Part shown: one piece after another, positions 41,318-50,359 of the stretch | Numbering within the stretch: position 1 is the first letter of the stretch | Layout: the number at the start of each line of letters is the position of its first letter | NCBI RefSeq assembly: GCF_009498035.1 | Contig: NZ_CP034550.1 | Coordinates: 10,865,571-10,929,570 of the forward strand | Length of the DNA: 64,000 nt | Direction of reading: 5' to 3' | From: Saccharothrix syringae | Lineage (GTDB): Bacteria; Actinomycetota; Actinomycetes; Mycobacteriales; Pseudonocardiaceae | The notes under the pieces: generated by a model | What the model was told of the DNA's origin: nothing | Databases searched by the model: none | Seen by the model: only the letters and a program-made list of their open reading frames with translations | Program-made: the position numbers and the translations under genes

Positions 41318-43614
41318 AACGGCTGCTGGCCGCGGTGGCGGCGGCGGTGGTGGTCATCGTGACCTCCGGCGCGCCCGCGCACGCGGCGCCCCAGGACGGC
41401 AGGCTGCCGGTCCGGCCCGCGCCGGCCACCCAGGTGTGGGCCACCCGCGCGCTGTCGAGCCAACCCGGCCAGCAGTCGCAGGTCTACCTGCGCCTGGACG
41501 TGGAGGAGCTGACCCCGCGGGTGGTCACCGCGGGCACCGACCGGATCACCATCCGGGGCAAGGTGGTCAACGTCGGCGACCGGTTCATCGAGGACATCGA
41601 GCTGCGCCTGGAGCGCGGCCGGGTGCTGACCGACGAGGAGCAGGTCCGCCAGGCCCTGCGCGAACCGGCCGACGCCGAGTTCGTGCAGCCCGCCTTCACC
41701 CGGATCGCCGACCGCCTGGAGCAGGACGAGTCCAAGCCGTTCGAGCTGTCCGTGCCGCTGCGCGGCGGCGACCGGACCTCGCTGCAGATCGACGAGCCCG
41801 GCATCTACCCGATCCTGGCCAACATCAACGGCACCCCCGACTTCGGCGGCCGGGCGCGGCTGGCCGCGCTGAGCACGCTGCTGCCGGTCGTCGCGGTGCC
41901 CGGCGGCGAGGCGCCCGCGCCGCCCGCGGACCCGGCCAAGGTCACCCTGCTGTGGCCGCTGGCCGACCGGCCGCGGCTGGTCGGCGTGAACCCGACCGTG
42001 CTCACCGACGACGAGCTGGCGTCCTCGATCGCCATGGGCGGGCGGCTGTGGGGCCTGCTCAAGGCGTACGAGTCGGCGCTGGACAGCCGGCTGGGCGCGG
42101 GCGTGTGCCTGGCCGTCGACCCGGACCTGCTGCGCACGGTCGCGGCGATGGCCGAGGGCTACCAGGTGCGCGGCCAGGGCGCGGGCCGCGGCGAGGGCGA
42201 GGCGGAGCTGTGGCTGGCCCAGCTCAAGCTGCTGGCCGGCGGCCGGTGCGTGGTCGCGCTGCCGGACGCGAGCGCCGACCTGGTCGCGGTGTCCCGGGCC
42301 CGGCTGACCGACCTGGGCGCGCTCGCGCTGGACGGCGCCGAGGTGATCCGCGAGGTGCTGGAGGTGCAGCCGACCGAGGGCCTGACCTGGCCCGAGGACG
42401 GCGTGCTCGACCAGCAGACCCTGGACGACCTCACCGCGGGCGGCGTCACGTCGCTGGTGGTCGACCAGTCCGCGGTGGCGGGCACCCCCGGCACCGGCCC
42501 GGTCCGGCTCGACGCGGCGGGCGGCCGGGCGGTCACCGCCGTGCGCGTCGACGGCATGGTGTCCGACGCGCTCCAGGGCGCGGCGCCGACCCGGCCGGTG
42601 GCGGGCGTGACCACGCCGACCGAGAACAGGCCGGTGTCGGTGCAGAACGCGCTGGCCGCGCTGACCTTCCGGGCCGCGTTCCAGAGCACCGGGCAGCACG
42701 TGGTGGTCGCGCCGCCGCGCCGGTGGAACGCGCCGACCGGCGAGGTGAACACCCTGCTCCAGTCGGCGAAGTCCCTGGTCGACGGCGGTTTCGCGACCCC
42801 GGTGGCGCTGGGCTCGCTGCTCGCGGCCCCGGCCGGGGTGACCGCGGCGCTGAGCTACCCGGTGGAGGCGGGCGCGCGGGAGGTGCCGCCCGCGGTGACC
42901 GCCGAGGTGGCCGACGCGTGGACCCGCGTGGGGCGGCTGGTCGACTCGATGAGCCAGCCCGACGCGGACGGCGCGGAGCCCGTCGACCTGGTCGCCCCGC
43001 TGCGGCTGGGCCTGCTGCACGCGGTCTCCGGGGCGTGGCGCGGCAACGAGAGCGGGGCGCGCGCCGCCCTGGGCATCGCGCGCGAGCAGTCCGACGCGCT
43101 GGTGGGCCAGGTCACGGTGACCGAGCCGAACAGCCCGATCCTGCTCGGGTCCGGGGACAGCCCGATCCCGCTGTCGGTGAAGAACGGGCTGGACGTGCGG
43201 GTGACCGTGCGGGTGCTCATCGAGGACACGCCGGGCATCGTGGCCAAGGACGCGCAGGAGTACACCCTGCCCGCGCGCGGCGACCGGCTGGTGCCGCTCC
43301 AGGTGGAGGTGCTGCGGTCCGGGCGGTTCCCGGTGCACATCCGCCTGGTCACCACCAGCGGCGTCGAACTGGGCGAGCGGGCCCGGTTGGAGGTGTCCTC
43401 CTCGGTGTACGGGACCATCACGGTCGTCATCACCGGCCTGGCGGGCGCCGCCCTGGTCCTGCTGTCCGCGCGCCGCATCCACCGGCGGGTGCGGGCGGCG
43501 AAGCAGGCCGCGGCGCAGGTGGTCGCCCAGGCCGCCGAGGACACCCACCCGGACGGAGCAGGCGCGGGGGCGGGCACCGGAGCCGGCACCCCGGAGAGGT
43601 CGAGCGCGAGTTGA
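41314..43614 (+). CDS. DUF6049 family exported membrane protein
   Basis: A 766-residue protein. A Sec signal peptide ([23 protein letters not shown], about 1-24) leads to a large extracytoplasmic region rich in beta strands. One helix near the C-terminus ([21 protein letters not shown]) is followed by a basic, then acidic, cytosolic tail. It corresponds to the protein encoded before murJ in mycobacteria (Rv3909-type). An association with MurJ or cell-wall assembly is suggested only by conserved gene order. Starts at GTG overlapping the NUDIX stop; ends overlapping the murJ TTG. Confidence 0.9.
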   Translation: MKRLLAAVAAAVVVIVTSGAPAHAAPQDGRLPVRPAPATQVWATRALSSQPGQQSQVYLRLDVEELTPRVVTAGTDRITIRGKVVNVGDRFIEDIELRLERGRVLTDEEQVRQALREPADAEFVQPAFTRIADRLEQDESKPFELSVPLRGGDRTSLQIDEPGIYPILANINGTPDFGGRARLAALSTLLPVVAVPGGEAPAPPADPAKVTLLWPLADRPRLVGVNPTVLTDDELASSIAMGGRLWGLLKAYESALDSRLGAGVCLAVDPDLLRTVAAMAEGYQVRGQGAGRGEGEAELWLAQLKLLAGGRCVVALPDASADLVAVSRARLTDLGALALDGAEVIREVLEVQPTEGLTWPEDGVLDQQTLDDLTAGGVTSLVVDQSAVAGTPGTGPVRLDAAGGRAVTAVRVDGMVSDALQGAAPTRPVAGVTTPTENRPVSVQNALAALTFRAAFQSTGQHVVVAPPRRWNAPTGEVNTLLQSAKSLVDGGFATPVALGSLLAAPAGVTAALSYPVEAGAREVPPAVTAEVADAWTRVGRLVDSMSQPDADGAEPVDLVAPLRLGLLHAVSGAWRGNESGARAALGIAREQSDALVGQVTVTEPNSPILLGSGDSPIPLSVKNGLDVRVTVRVLIEDTPGIVAKDAQEYTLPARGDRLVPLQVEVLRSGRFPVHIRLVTTSGVELGERARLEVSSSVYGTITVVITGLAGAALVLLSARRIHRRVRAAKQAAAQVVAQAAEDTHPDGAGAGAGTGAGTPERSSAS

Positions 43615-45248
43615 GCGGAACAGCCGTGACCCAACAAGAGCAGGAACAGCAGCGGGAGCCGTCGCTGGCGCGCGCCGGCGGCTCCATGGCCATCGCCACG
43701 ATCGTCAGCCGCGCCTCCGGCCTGCTGTCGAAGCTGCTGCTGGTCACCTTCGTCGGCGTCGACGTGCTCAACGACTCCTACCAGGTCGCCACCACGCTGC
43801 CCACGATGATCAACGAGCTGCTGCTCGGCGGTGTGCTGACCAGCGTGGCCATCCCGCTGCTGGTGCGCGCCGAGAAGGAGGACGGCGACGGCGGCGAGTC
43901 GTACGCGCAGTGGATGATCACCATGGCGGCGGTGGTGCTGGGCATCGGCACGGCCGTGGCCATCGCCTGCGCGCCGCTGCTGACCGCGCTGTTCATCGAC
44001 TCCTCCAACGCCAACCCGGCGCTGGTCACCGCGTTCGCCTACCTGGTGCTGCCGGGCATCGTGTTCTACGGCCTGTCGGCGCTGCTCGGCGCGATCCTCA
44101 ACACCCGCAACGTGTTCGGCCTGCCCACCTGGGCACCGGTGCTCAACAACGTCGTGGTGATCGTGACGCTGTGCGCGTACTGGCTGATGCCGGGCGAGAT
44201 CTCGCTCGACCCGGTGCGGATGGGCGAGCCGAAACTGCTGGTCCTGGGCCTGGGCACGATGGCGGGCGTGGCGCTGCAGGCGCTGGTCCTGGTGCCCGCG
44301 ATGCGGCGGACCGGGTTCCGGTTCCGCTGGCGCTGGGGGTGGGACCGCAGGCTGGCCGAGTTCGGCGGCCTGGCGTTCTGGGTGCTGCTGTACGTGGCGC
44401 TCGGGTTCGTCAGCATGGTGGTGCTGACCCGCGTGGCCACCGGCGACGACGGCGCGATCACCGCCTACAACATGCAGTGGCTGATCGCCCAGGTGCCCTA
44501 CGGCGTGCTGGGCGTGTCGCTGCTGACCGCGCTGATGCCGAGGATGAGCCGCGCCGCGGCGGCGGACGACACGGGCGCGCTGGTCGGCGACCTGTCGTTC
44601 GGCAACCGGATGTCGGCGGTGCTGCTGATGCCGTTCAGCGCGCTGCTGACCGTGGCGGGCGTGTCGATCGGCGTGGCGGTGTTCGCGCACGGCGAGTCGA
44701 CCGTCGAGGACGGCAGGCAGATCGGCACGGCGCTGGCGCTGTCGGCGTTCGGCCTGGTCCCGTACGCGATCACGCTGCTCCAGCTGCGCGTGTTCTACGC
44801 GCTCAAGGACGCCCGGACGCCCACCCTCATCCAGGCGGTGATCGTGGTGGTGCGGATCGCGCTGCTCTACGGGTTCCGGGAGTTCTCGCCGCCGGGCAAG
44901 CTGGCGGTGGGCGTGTCGATCGCGATGTCGCTGAGCTTCGTGGTCGGCGCGCTGGTGGGGCAGGTGTGGCTGCGCGTCAGGCTGGGCCGGCTGCGGACGG
45001 GCTACACCGCGTGGACCATCTGCCTGACCGTGGTGGCGTCCGCGATCGCGTTCGGCGCGGCCACCGGGCTGGCCTGGCTGGTCGTCCAGATCCTGGGAAC
45101 CGGTTCCCCCGTTCTGGACGCCTGGGTCGAGCTGGTGATCCAGGGCGTGGTGGGCCTGCCGCTGAGCTTCGCCCTGCTGGCGCTGTTCCGGGTGCCCGAG
45201 GTGAAGCCCGCGGTGGCCAAGATCAGTCGTTTGGTGGGGCGTCGATGA
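43611..45248 (+). CDS. murJ: Lipid II flippase MurJ
   Basis: A 545-residue polytopic protein of the MviN/MurJ family that moves lipid II across the membrane for peptidoglycan synthesis. Fourteen membrane segments are expected. Family motifs include ATIVSRASGLLSKLLLVTFVG, NDSYQVATTLPTMINELLLGG and AYNMQWLIAQVPYGVLGVSL. The protein ends with KISRLVGRR, without the cytosolic pseudokinase fused to it in Mycobacterium tuberculosis; that function sits in the next gene. The TTG start overlaps the DUF6049 stop (TTGA) with GGAGAGG 12 bases upstream; a GTG at 43626 is the alternative. Confidence 0.94.
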   Translation: MSGTAVTQQEQEQQREPSLARAGGSMAIATIVSRASGLLSKLLLVTFVGVDVLNDSYQVATTLPTMINELLLGGVLTSVAIPLLVRAEKEDGDGGESYAQWMITMAAVVLGIGTAVAIACAPLLTALFIDSSNANPALVTAFAYLVLPGIVFYGLSALLGAILNTRNVFGLPTWAPVLNNVVVIVTLCAYWLMPGEISLDPVRMGEPKLLVLGLGTMAGVALQALVLVPAMRRTGFRFRWRWGWDRRLAEFGGLAFWVLLYVALGFVSMVVLTRVATGDDGAITAYNMQWLIAQVPYGVLGVSLLTALMPRMSRAAAADDTGALVGDLSFGNRMSAVLLMPFSALLTVAGVSIGVAVFAHGESTVEDGRQIGTALALSAFGLVPYAITLLQLRVFYALKDARTPTLIQAVIVVVRIALLYGFREFSPPGKLAVGVSIAMSLSFVVGALVGQVWLRVRLGRLRTGYTAWTICLTVVASAIAFGAATGLAWLVVQILGTGSPVLDAWVELVIQGVVGLPLSFALLALFRVPEVKPAVAKISRLVGRR

Positions 45249-45285
45249 CCGCTGCGGCGCGCCCGGTTCCCGTACGCTCGGGCCC

Positions 45286-46815
45286 GTGAGCAGCGGCCCG
45301 ATCCAGAACACCTCGCTGGTACCCGGCGGGGTGATCGGCGACGGCCGCTACCGGTTGCTGGCGCGGTCCGGCGTGGACCGGCGGTGCGACGCCGAGCTGT
45401 GGCGGGCGCGCGACGGCCAGCTCAACCGGGACGTGGCGCTGACCGTCCTGGTGGGCACCCCGGCCGACCAGGCCGCCGTGGCCCGCGCCAAGCGGACCGC
45501 CGAGCGCGCCATGCACGCCTCCAGCTTCACCCACCCGGGGGTCGCCCGGGTGATCGACGTGCTGACCCCCGGCGCCGCGCCGCGGCTCGGCGAGGGCATC
45601 CTCGGCATCGTCGTGGCCGAGTGGACCCAGGGCTCGGACCTGCTGGAGGTGGTCGCGCAGGGGCCGCTGCCCGCGGGCGCGGCGACCCGGCTGCTGGAGC
45701 CGCTGGGCGCGGCCATCGAGGGCGCGCACCACGCGGGCCTGGTGCTGGGCGCCGACCACCCGCAGCGCATCCGCGTGACCCAGGACGGCCGGCTGCGGCT
45801 GGCGTTCCCCGGCCCGCGGCCGGACGCGATCGCGCGCGACGACGTGAAGGGCCTCGGCGCCGTCCTGTACCTGCTGCTCACCGGCAAGTGGGCGCTGCCG
45901 GGCGGGCCCGAGCAGGTGCCGCGGGCGCCGACCGCGCCGGACGGGTCGGTGGTCGCGCCGAGCGCGCTGCACCCGTACGTGCCGCACGAGCTGTCGTCGG
46001 TGGCGGTGCGCAGCCTGGAGGACACCAGCGTCGGCGGCATCCGCACCAGCGCGGCGATCCTGCAGGTGCTCGACCAGATCGCGACGTCGGAGGCCGACAC
46101 CGCGCTGATCAACCGCGTGACCGCGGACGACCCGGACGACGGCGCCGTGTGGACCACGCAGCGGCCGGTGCGGGACAAAGACCAGAAGCGCAAGCTGATG
46201 ATCAGCGTGGCCGTGCTGGCGGTGGCCACGCTCGCCGTGATCGCCTGGCTGAGCATGCAGATCGTCAGCTTCTTCAGCGACGAGCCGACCGGCGGCGGCG
46301 GGCCCACCGTGGTGATCGGGCAGTCCGCCGAGCCAGGGCGGAGCGGCCAGCCCGCGCCGCCCGCGCCGCAGCCGGCCGGGCCCGTGCAGCCGGCGTCGGT
46401 GGGCGTGTACGACGTGACCAACCAGCCGGACAACGCCAACCGGGCCAACCGCGCGGTCGACGGCAACCCGACCACGGTGTGGCAGACCGAGAACTACTTC
46501 CAGCCGTTCCCGGCGCTCAAGCCGGGGATCGGGCTGATGGCGGGCTTCGCCGAACCCGTGCGGCTGGCGTCGATCACGGTGACCTCGCCCAGCGAGGGCA
46601 CGGTGGTGGAGGTCCGGGTGGCCGGTGCGCCGGGCGCGCCGCTGGAGGAGACCAAGGTCATCGGCACGGCGACGCTGTCGGCCGGGCAGACGCAGATCCA
46701 GCTGAACGACCACGAGCCGACCCAGAACCTGCTCCTGTGGGTGACCAAGCTGGCGGGCAGCGGGCGGAACAACAAGTCGGAGATCGCGGAGCTGGTGTAC
46801 ACGCGGGCGCAGTAG
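45286..46815 (+). CDS. Membrane pseudokinase, probable MurJ regulator
   Basis: A 509-residue protein. Residues about 20-275 have a Ser/Thr kinase fold without catalytic residues. The VAIK lysine position is VALTVL, no HRD loop is seen (GLVLGADHPQRIRV stands there) and DFG is replaced by LAFPGP. One membrane helix follows (LMISVAVLAVATLAVIAWL, about 304-325). An external Pro/Gly linker leads to a discoidin-like beta domain (DGNPTTVWQTENYFQ ... about 385-509). In M. tuberculosis the equivalent pseudokinase is fused to MurJ (Rv3910), phosphorylated by PknB and bound by FhaA; here the two are separate adjacent genes. The role is inferred from that. GTG start 37 bases after murJ. Confidence 0.86.
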   Translation: MSSGPIQNTSLVPGGVIGDGRYRLLARSGVDRRCDAELWRARDGQLNRDVALTVLVGTPADQAAVARAKRTAERAMHASSFTHPGVARVIDVLTPGAAPRLGEGILGIVVAEWTQGSDLLEVVAQGPLPAGAATRLLEPLGAAIEGAHHAGLVLGADHPQRIRVTQDGRLRLAFPGPRPDAIARDDVKGLGAVLYLLLTGKWALPGGPEQVPRAPTAPDGSVVAPSALHPYVPHELSSVAVRSLEDTSVGGIRTSAAILQVLDQIATSEADTALINRVTADDPDDGAVWTTQRPVRDKDQKRKLMISVAVLAVATLAVIAWLSMQIVSFFSDEPTGGGGPTVVIGQSAEPGRSGQPAPPAPQPAGPVQPASVGVYDVTNQPDNANRANRAVDGNPTTVWQTENYFQPFPALKPGIGLMAGFAEPVRLASITVTSPSEGTVVEVRVAGAPGAPLEETKVIGTATLSAGQTQIQLNDHEPTQNLLLWVTKLAGSGRNNKSEIAELVYTRAQ

Positions 46816-47010
46816 CGCCGCCAGGCGTGTTCGCCGGGTGCCGGGGCGCACCGGCTCGCCGGTTCCACCCCGGCGCTAGGAGCAGGCCCGCGCGACCCGG
46901 ACGACCCGCTCGGTGCACAAGCTCCACGGCTGTGGGGTGCGGGAGCTGGTGGTCGAGTCGCGAACCGACGCGATGTCGACACAGTGGTGGGCGCACGGCA
47001 CGGTTTGCCC

Positions 47011-47136
47011 ATGGGCGCCCGCTTCCGGGTCACCCACCGGCCGGGCGCCGTGGGGGCGCACCGGTTGGGCACGGCGGACTGCTGGGAGCTGCTGACCGAC
47101 CGGTTGTACGAGGTGGACGTCGACACCGACTGCTGA
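47011..47136 (+). CDS. Possible small protein, 41 residues
   Basis: The frame starts MGARFRVTHRPGAVGAHRLG, has one Trp and two Cys, and ends EVDVDTDC. Amino-acid use (charged, balanced, with V/D/E alternation) looks like coding sequence, not a random GC-rich frame. A terminator-like hairpin follows 23 bases after its stop. No strong Shine-Dalgarno is visible. No family recognised. Confidence 0.35.
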   Translation: MGARFRVTHRPGAVGAHRLGTADCWELLTDRLYEVDVDTDC

Positions 47137-47159
47137 CGCGGGGGGTTTCCGGACGCGCG

Positions 47160-47201
47160 CAGGGCCAGGGTCCCGGTCTGCCCCGGGTGCACCTGGCCCT
47201 G
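47160..47201. terminator. Hairpin terminator upstream of sigM
   Basis: CAGGGCCAGG (47160-47169) pairs with CCTGGCCCTG (47192-47201), with an inner CCCGG/CCGGG stem. It should separate the murJ operon from sigM. Confidence 0.7.
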
Positions 47202-47377
47202 CGACTCGTCCGGCACCCGCGGCACCGGACTCCTGCAGACCACTCTGCAACCGAACGAGCCACCGGGTGGCACAACCGGGTCGTGGCGCGCGGGTCGCCG
47301 GCAACGACGCCCGCGTCCCGCCGGCGGGCGCACGGGTGATCCCCGGCGTGTCGGGGGTCACCGATACCCTCTTCCGC

Positions 47378-47995
47378 GTGACCGCCGCAGCCAGCTCGGA
47401 CGCAGACCTGATCGCGGCGCACGCCGCCGGTGACCCGCACGCCTTCGCGGAGCTGGTGCGCAGGCACCGGGACCGCATGTGGGCCGTTGCCCTGCGCACG
47501 TTGCGCGATCCCGAGGAGGCCGCGGACGCGTTGCAGGAGGCGTTCATCTCCGCCTTCCGGGCCGCGGCGAGCTTCCGGGCCGAGTCGCAGGTCACCACGT
47601 GGCTGCACCGAATAGTGGTCAACGCCTGCCTGGACCGGATGCGCAGGCGACAAACCAGGCCGACGGTGCCGCTGCCGGAGGCCGGTCCCGGCGAGCCCGT
47701 GTCGCCGCGCGACGCGATGGCCGAGCGCGAGACCCGGCTGGTCGTGCAGGAGGCCCTGAACGAGCTGCCGGAAGAGCAGCGCGCCCCGATCGTGCTGGTC
47801 GACGTCGAGGGGTACTCGGTGGCCGAGACCGCCAGGATGCTGGGCATCGCGGAGGGCACCGTGAAGTCCCGCTGCGCGCGCGGTCGGGCGAAGCTGGCCA
47901 AAGTTCTGGGGCACCTCCGGAACCAGGGTGCAGATGCGAACGTCCCAGGGAACGATGTGCAGGTGCAACAGGGACGTCAGTGGGAGGAACGATGA
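47378..47995 (+). CDS. sigM: ECF RNA polymerase sigma factor SigM
   Basis: A 205-residue group IV sigma factor. Region 2 is at about 20-85 (HAFAELVRRHRDRMWAVALRTLRDPEEAADALQEAFISAF). Region 4 is at about 125-180 (LNELPEEQRAPIVLVDVEGYSVAETARMLGIAEGTVKSR). It directs polymerase to a dedicated promoter set and is held inactive by the anti-sigma factor encoded next. Position before rsmA-trxB-trxA matches mycobacterial sigM. The GTG at 47378 follows a GATACC -10-like box by nine bases; longer in-frame starts exist upstream but lack conserved sequence. The stop overlaps the rsmA ATG. Confidence 0.92.
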   Translation: MTAAASSDADLIAAHAAGDPHAFAELVRRHRDRMWAVALRTLRDPEEAADALQEAFISAFRAAASFRAESQVTTWLHRIVVNACLDRMRRRQTRPTVPLPEAGPGEPVSPRDAMAERETRLVVQEALNELPEEQRAPIVLVDVEGYSVAETARMLGIAEGTVKSRCARGRAKLAKVLGHLRNQGADANVPGNDVQVQQGRQWEER

Positions 47996-48738
47996 GCGGC
48001 AGTGCACGGCGTTCGGGGCCGCCGTGGTCCGTCGACCTGCTGGCCGACCTGCACGCGGGCGCGTTGGACGCGCGGACCGAGGCCGAGCTGCGCCCGCTGG
48101 TGGAGAACGACCCCGAGGCGCGCGAGATCCTGGCCGCCCTCGACGCGACCCTGGCCGACCTGCGCGACCTGCCGCCGATCCCGATGCCGCGCGAGGTCGC
48201 CGACCGGATCGACGCCGCGCTGGCGCGGGAGGCGCGCCCGGTCGCGCCGGTGGTCGACCTCGCCGCCGCCCGCGCCAGGCGCAACCGGCGGCTGGGCATG
48301 GGCGCGGGCCTGCTGGTGGCGGCCGCGGCCGCGATCGGCGTGGTCACGCTGACGCTGCCGGGGAACGACACGGCGGGCGACCAGCCGCCGCAGGCCCGGT
48401 CGGAGACGCCCGACACGCCCGTCACCGCCAGTGGTGACGCGTCGCCGCTGGCCGTGCAGGGCCAGAACTTCGGCCCGGTGTTCGGCAAGGTGCTCGGGGC
48501 CCAGAACTACGGCCCGCTGCAGAACCAGGACCAGCTCGCGGGCTGCCTGGCCGGCGCGGGCATCACGGCGGGCAAGCCGCTGGGCGTCAGTCCCATCGCG
48601 CTGAACGGCGACCCGGCCGTGATGGCGATCCTGCCCGGTGGCGCCCCCGGCGCGTACCGGATCGTGGTCGTCGACCCCGACACGTGCGGCCCGGACAACC
48701 CGGAGGGCGTGCTGGCCAACAGCACCATCGAGCCGTAG
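47992..48738 (+). CDS. rsmA: Anti-sigma-M factor
   Basis: A 248-residue membrane protein. The cytosolic N-terminal part (residues 1-95; SVDLLADLHAGALDARTEAEL ... LPPIPMPREVADRIDAALAREARPV) is the anti-sigma domain. One membrane helix follows (LGMGAGLLVAAAAAIGVVTLTL, about 99-120). An external domain with two cysteines (AGCLAGAGITAGKPLG, DPDTCGPDNPEG) probably forms a disulfide and may sense an outside signal. ATGA overlap with sigM shows coupling. Release of SigM would follow loss or cleavage of this protein; the signal is unknown. Confidence 0.88.
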   Translation: MSGSARRSGPPWSVDLLADLHAGALDARTEAELRPLVENDPEAREILAALDATLADLRDLPPIPMPREVADRIDAALAREARPVAPVVDLAAARARRNRRLGMGAGLLVAAAAAIGVVTLTLPGNDTAGDQPPQARSETPDTPVTASGDASPLAVQGQNFGPVFGKVLGAQNYGPLQNQDQLAGCLAGAGITAGKPLGVSPIALNGDPAVMAILPGGAPGAYRIVVVDPDTCGPDNPEGVLANSTIEP

Positions 48739-48759
48739 CGCGGCTCACCCGACCGGTGC

Positions 48760-48785
48760 GGAATTACCGCGCCCTACGATCCGTT
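48760..48785 (+). promoter_or_regulatory. SigR/SigH-type promoter of trxBA
   Basis: GGAAT (48760-48764), exactly 18 bases, then GTT (48783-48785) match the sigma-R consensus GGAAT-N18-GTT. It lies 57 bases before trxB. Thiol-oxidative induction of trxBA by this sigma class is known in Streptomyces and mycobacteria. Confidence 0.78.
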
Positions 48786-48841
48786 GAGCGAAGAGCCGGA
48801 CCGGGTAACCCGGGTCCGGGACGACTTATCGGAGGTCGAGG

Positions 48842-49834
48842 GTGTCGGACGTTCGGAACCTGATCATCGTGGGATCGGGGCCCGCCGGGTACACCGCGGG
48901 GGTCTACGCGGCGCGCGCCCAGCTCGAACCGCTCCTGTTCGAGGGTTCGCAGTACGGCGGTGCGCTGATGACCACCACCGAGGTCGAGAACTACCCCGGC
49001 TTCCGCGACGGCATCATGGGCCCCGACCTGATGGAGCAGATGCGCGAGCAGGCCAAGCGCTTCGGCGCCGAGCTGCGCGCGGAGGACGTCGAGGCGCTGG
49101 AGCTGGACGGCCCGGTCAAGTACGTCACCGCGAACGGCAGGCGGTACGCGGCGCGCGCCGTCGTGCTGGCCATGGGCGCGGCGGCCCGCTACCTGAACGT
49201 GCCCGGCGAGCAGGAGCTGCTGGGCCGCGGCGTGTCGGCCTGCGCCACCTGCGACGGGTTCTTCTTCCGCGACCACGACATCGCGGTGGTCGGCGGCGGC
49301 GACTCGGCGATGGAGGAGGCCACGTTCCTCACCAAGTTCGCCCGGTCGGTGACGATCATCCACCGCCGCGAGGACTTCCGCGCCTCCAAGATCATGCTGG
49401 ACCGCGCCCGGTCCAACGAGAAGATCAGGTGGCTGCTCAACGCCGAGGTGACCGAGGTGCTGGGCGAGACCTCGGTGACGGGCCTGAAGGTCCGCGACAC
49501 CCGCACCGGCGAGGTGTCCGAGCACCCGTTCACCGGCTTCTTCGTCGCCATCGGGCACGACCCGCGCAGCTCCCTGGTCAGGGGCCAGGTCGAGCTGGAC
49601 GACGAGGGCTACGTCCGGGTGCGGGACCGCTCCAGCCACACGAACGTGGACGGCGTGTTCGCCGCCGGCGACCTCGTCGACCACACCTACCGCCAGGCGA
49701 TCACCGCCGCCGGCTCGGGCTGCTCCGCCGCGATCGACGCGGAGCGCTGGCTCGCCGAGCACGGCGTCGCGGAAGCCGAGGTCTCCGCCGAGTTCGTGGG
49801 CGGCGGCTACGGCGAGCCCGTCACCACCAGCTGA
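48842..49834 (+). CDS. trxB: Thioredoxin-disulfide reductase
   Basis: A 330-residue FAD enzyme that passes electrons from NADPH to thioredoxin. The FAD motif is [16 protein letters not shown]. The redox pair is CATCDG (about 136-141) and the NADPH motif [16 protein letters not shown]. The C-terminal FAD contact is [21 protein letters not shown] lies before the GTG start. trxA follows 27 bases later, and a sigma-R type promoter stands upstream, so thiol stress should induce both. Confidence 0.97.
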   Translation: MSDVRNLIIVGSGPAGYTAGVYAARAQLEPLLFEGSQYGGALMTTTEVENYPGFRDGIMGPDLMEQMREQAKRFGAELRAEDVEALELDGPVKYVTANGRRYAARAVVLAMGAAARYLNVPGEQELLGRGVSACATCDGFFFRDHDIAVVGGGDSAMEEATFLTKFARSVTIIHRREDFRASKIMLDRARSNEKIRWLLNAEVTEVLGETSVTGLKVRDTRTGEVSEHPFTGFFVAIGHDPRSSLVRGQVELDDEGYVRVRDRSSHTNVDGVFAAGDLVDHTYRQAITAAGSGCSAAIDAERWLAEHGVAEAEVSAEFVGGGYGEPVTTS

Positions 49835-49861
49835 ACCACCCGCTCAAGAGGAGAACACAAC

Positions 49862-50188
49862 ATGGCAGGCTCCACCGTGGTCACGTCCGCGAAGACCTTT
49901 GCCGACGACGTCCTGACCAGCGAGAAGCCGGTCCTGGTCGACTTCTGGGCCACGTGGTGCGGCCCGTGCAAGATGGTCGCGCCCGTGCTGGAGGAGATCG
50001 CGGCCGAGCACGCCGAGAAGATCACCGTGGCGAAGCTGGACATCGACGCCAACCCGTCGATCGCCCGTGACTACCAGATCATGTCGGTGCCGACCATGAT
50101 CCTGTTCCAGGGCGGTCGCCCGGTGAAGCAGATCGTGGGCGCCAAGCCGAAGGCCGCGCTGCTCAACGACCTGGCCGACGTGCTCTGA
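49862..50188 (+). CDS. trxA: Thioredoxin
   Basis: A 108-residue dithiol reductase with the WCGPC active site (residues 34-38 in FWATWCGPCKMVAP), the buried Asp in VLVDFWA and cis-Pro in MSVPTMILFQGG. It reduces protein disulfides using electrons from TrxB. GAGGAG precedes the ATG. A rho-independent terminator follows 12 bases after the stop, so the trxBA message ends here. Confidence 0.97.
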   Translation: MAGSTVVTSAKTFADDVLTSEKPVLVDFWATWCGPCKMVAPVLEEIAAEHAEKITVAKLDIDANPSIARDYQIMSVPTMILFQGGRPVKQIVGAKPKAALLNDLADVL

Positions 50189-50199
50189 CCAGCCCTTCC

Positions 50200-50246
50200 G
50201 AGTGGCCCGTCCATCTTCTTCCGGGGGATGGCGGGTCACTCTTTTG
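50200..50246 (+). terminator. Rho-independent terminator of trxBA
   Basis: GAGTGGCCCGTCCATC (50200-50215) pairs with GATGGCGGGTCACTC (50227-50241) with one mismatch and one bulge, followed by TTTTGT. Confidence 0.8.
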
Positions 50247-50359
50247 TGGAAGCTCTACCACGGGGAGTAGCCCTGCGAGTGGCGTTCGTGCGAGCAGGGC
50301 ACAATAAGACGTCAAGTTCTGCGTCGGCGGGTGTCGGCGCCTAGTTGAGCGAGGGGTGC

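Larger units (their letters stand above)
46816..47377. other. Intergenic region between pseudokinase and sigM
   Basis: It holds a possible 41-codon gene (47011-47136), a strong hairpin (47160-47201) and the probable sigM promoter (GATACC near 47362). The first 190 bases show no feature. Confidence 0.5.
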
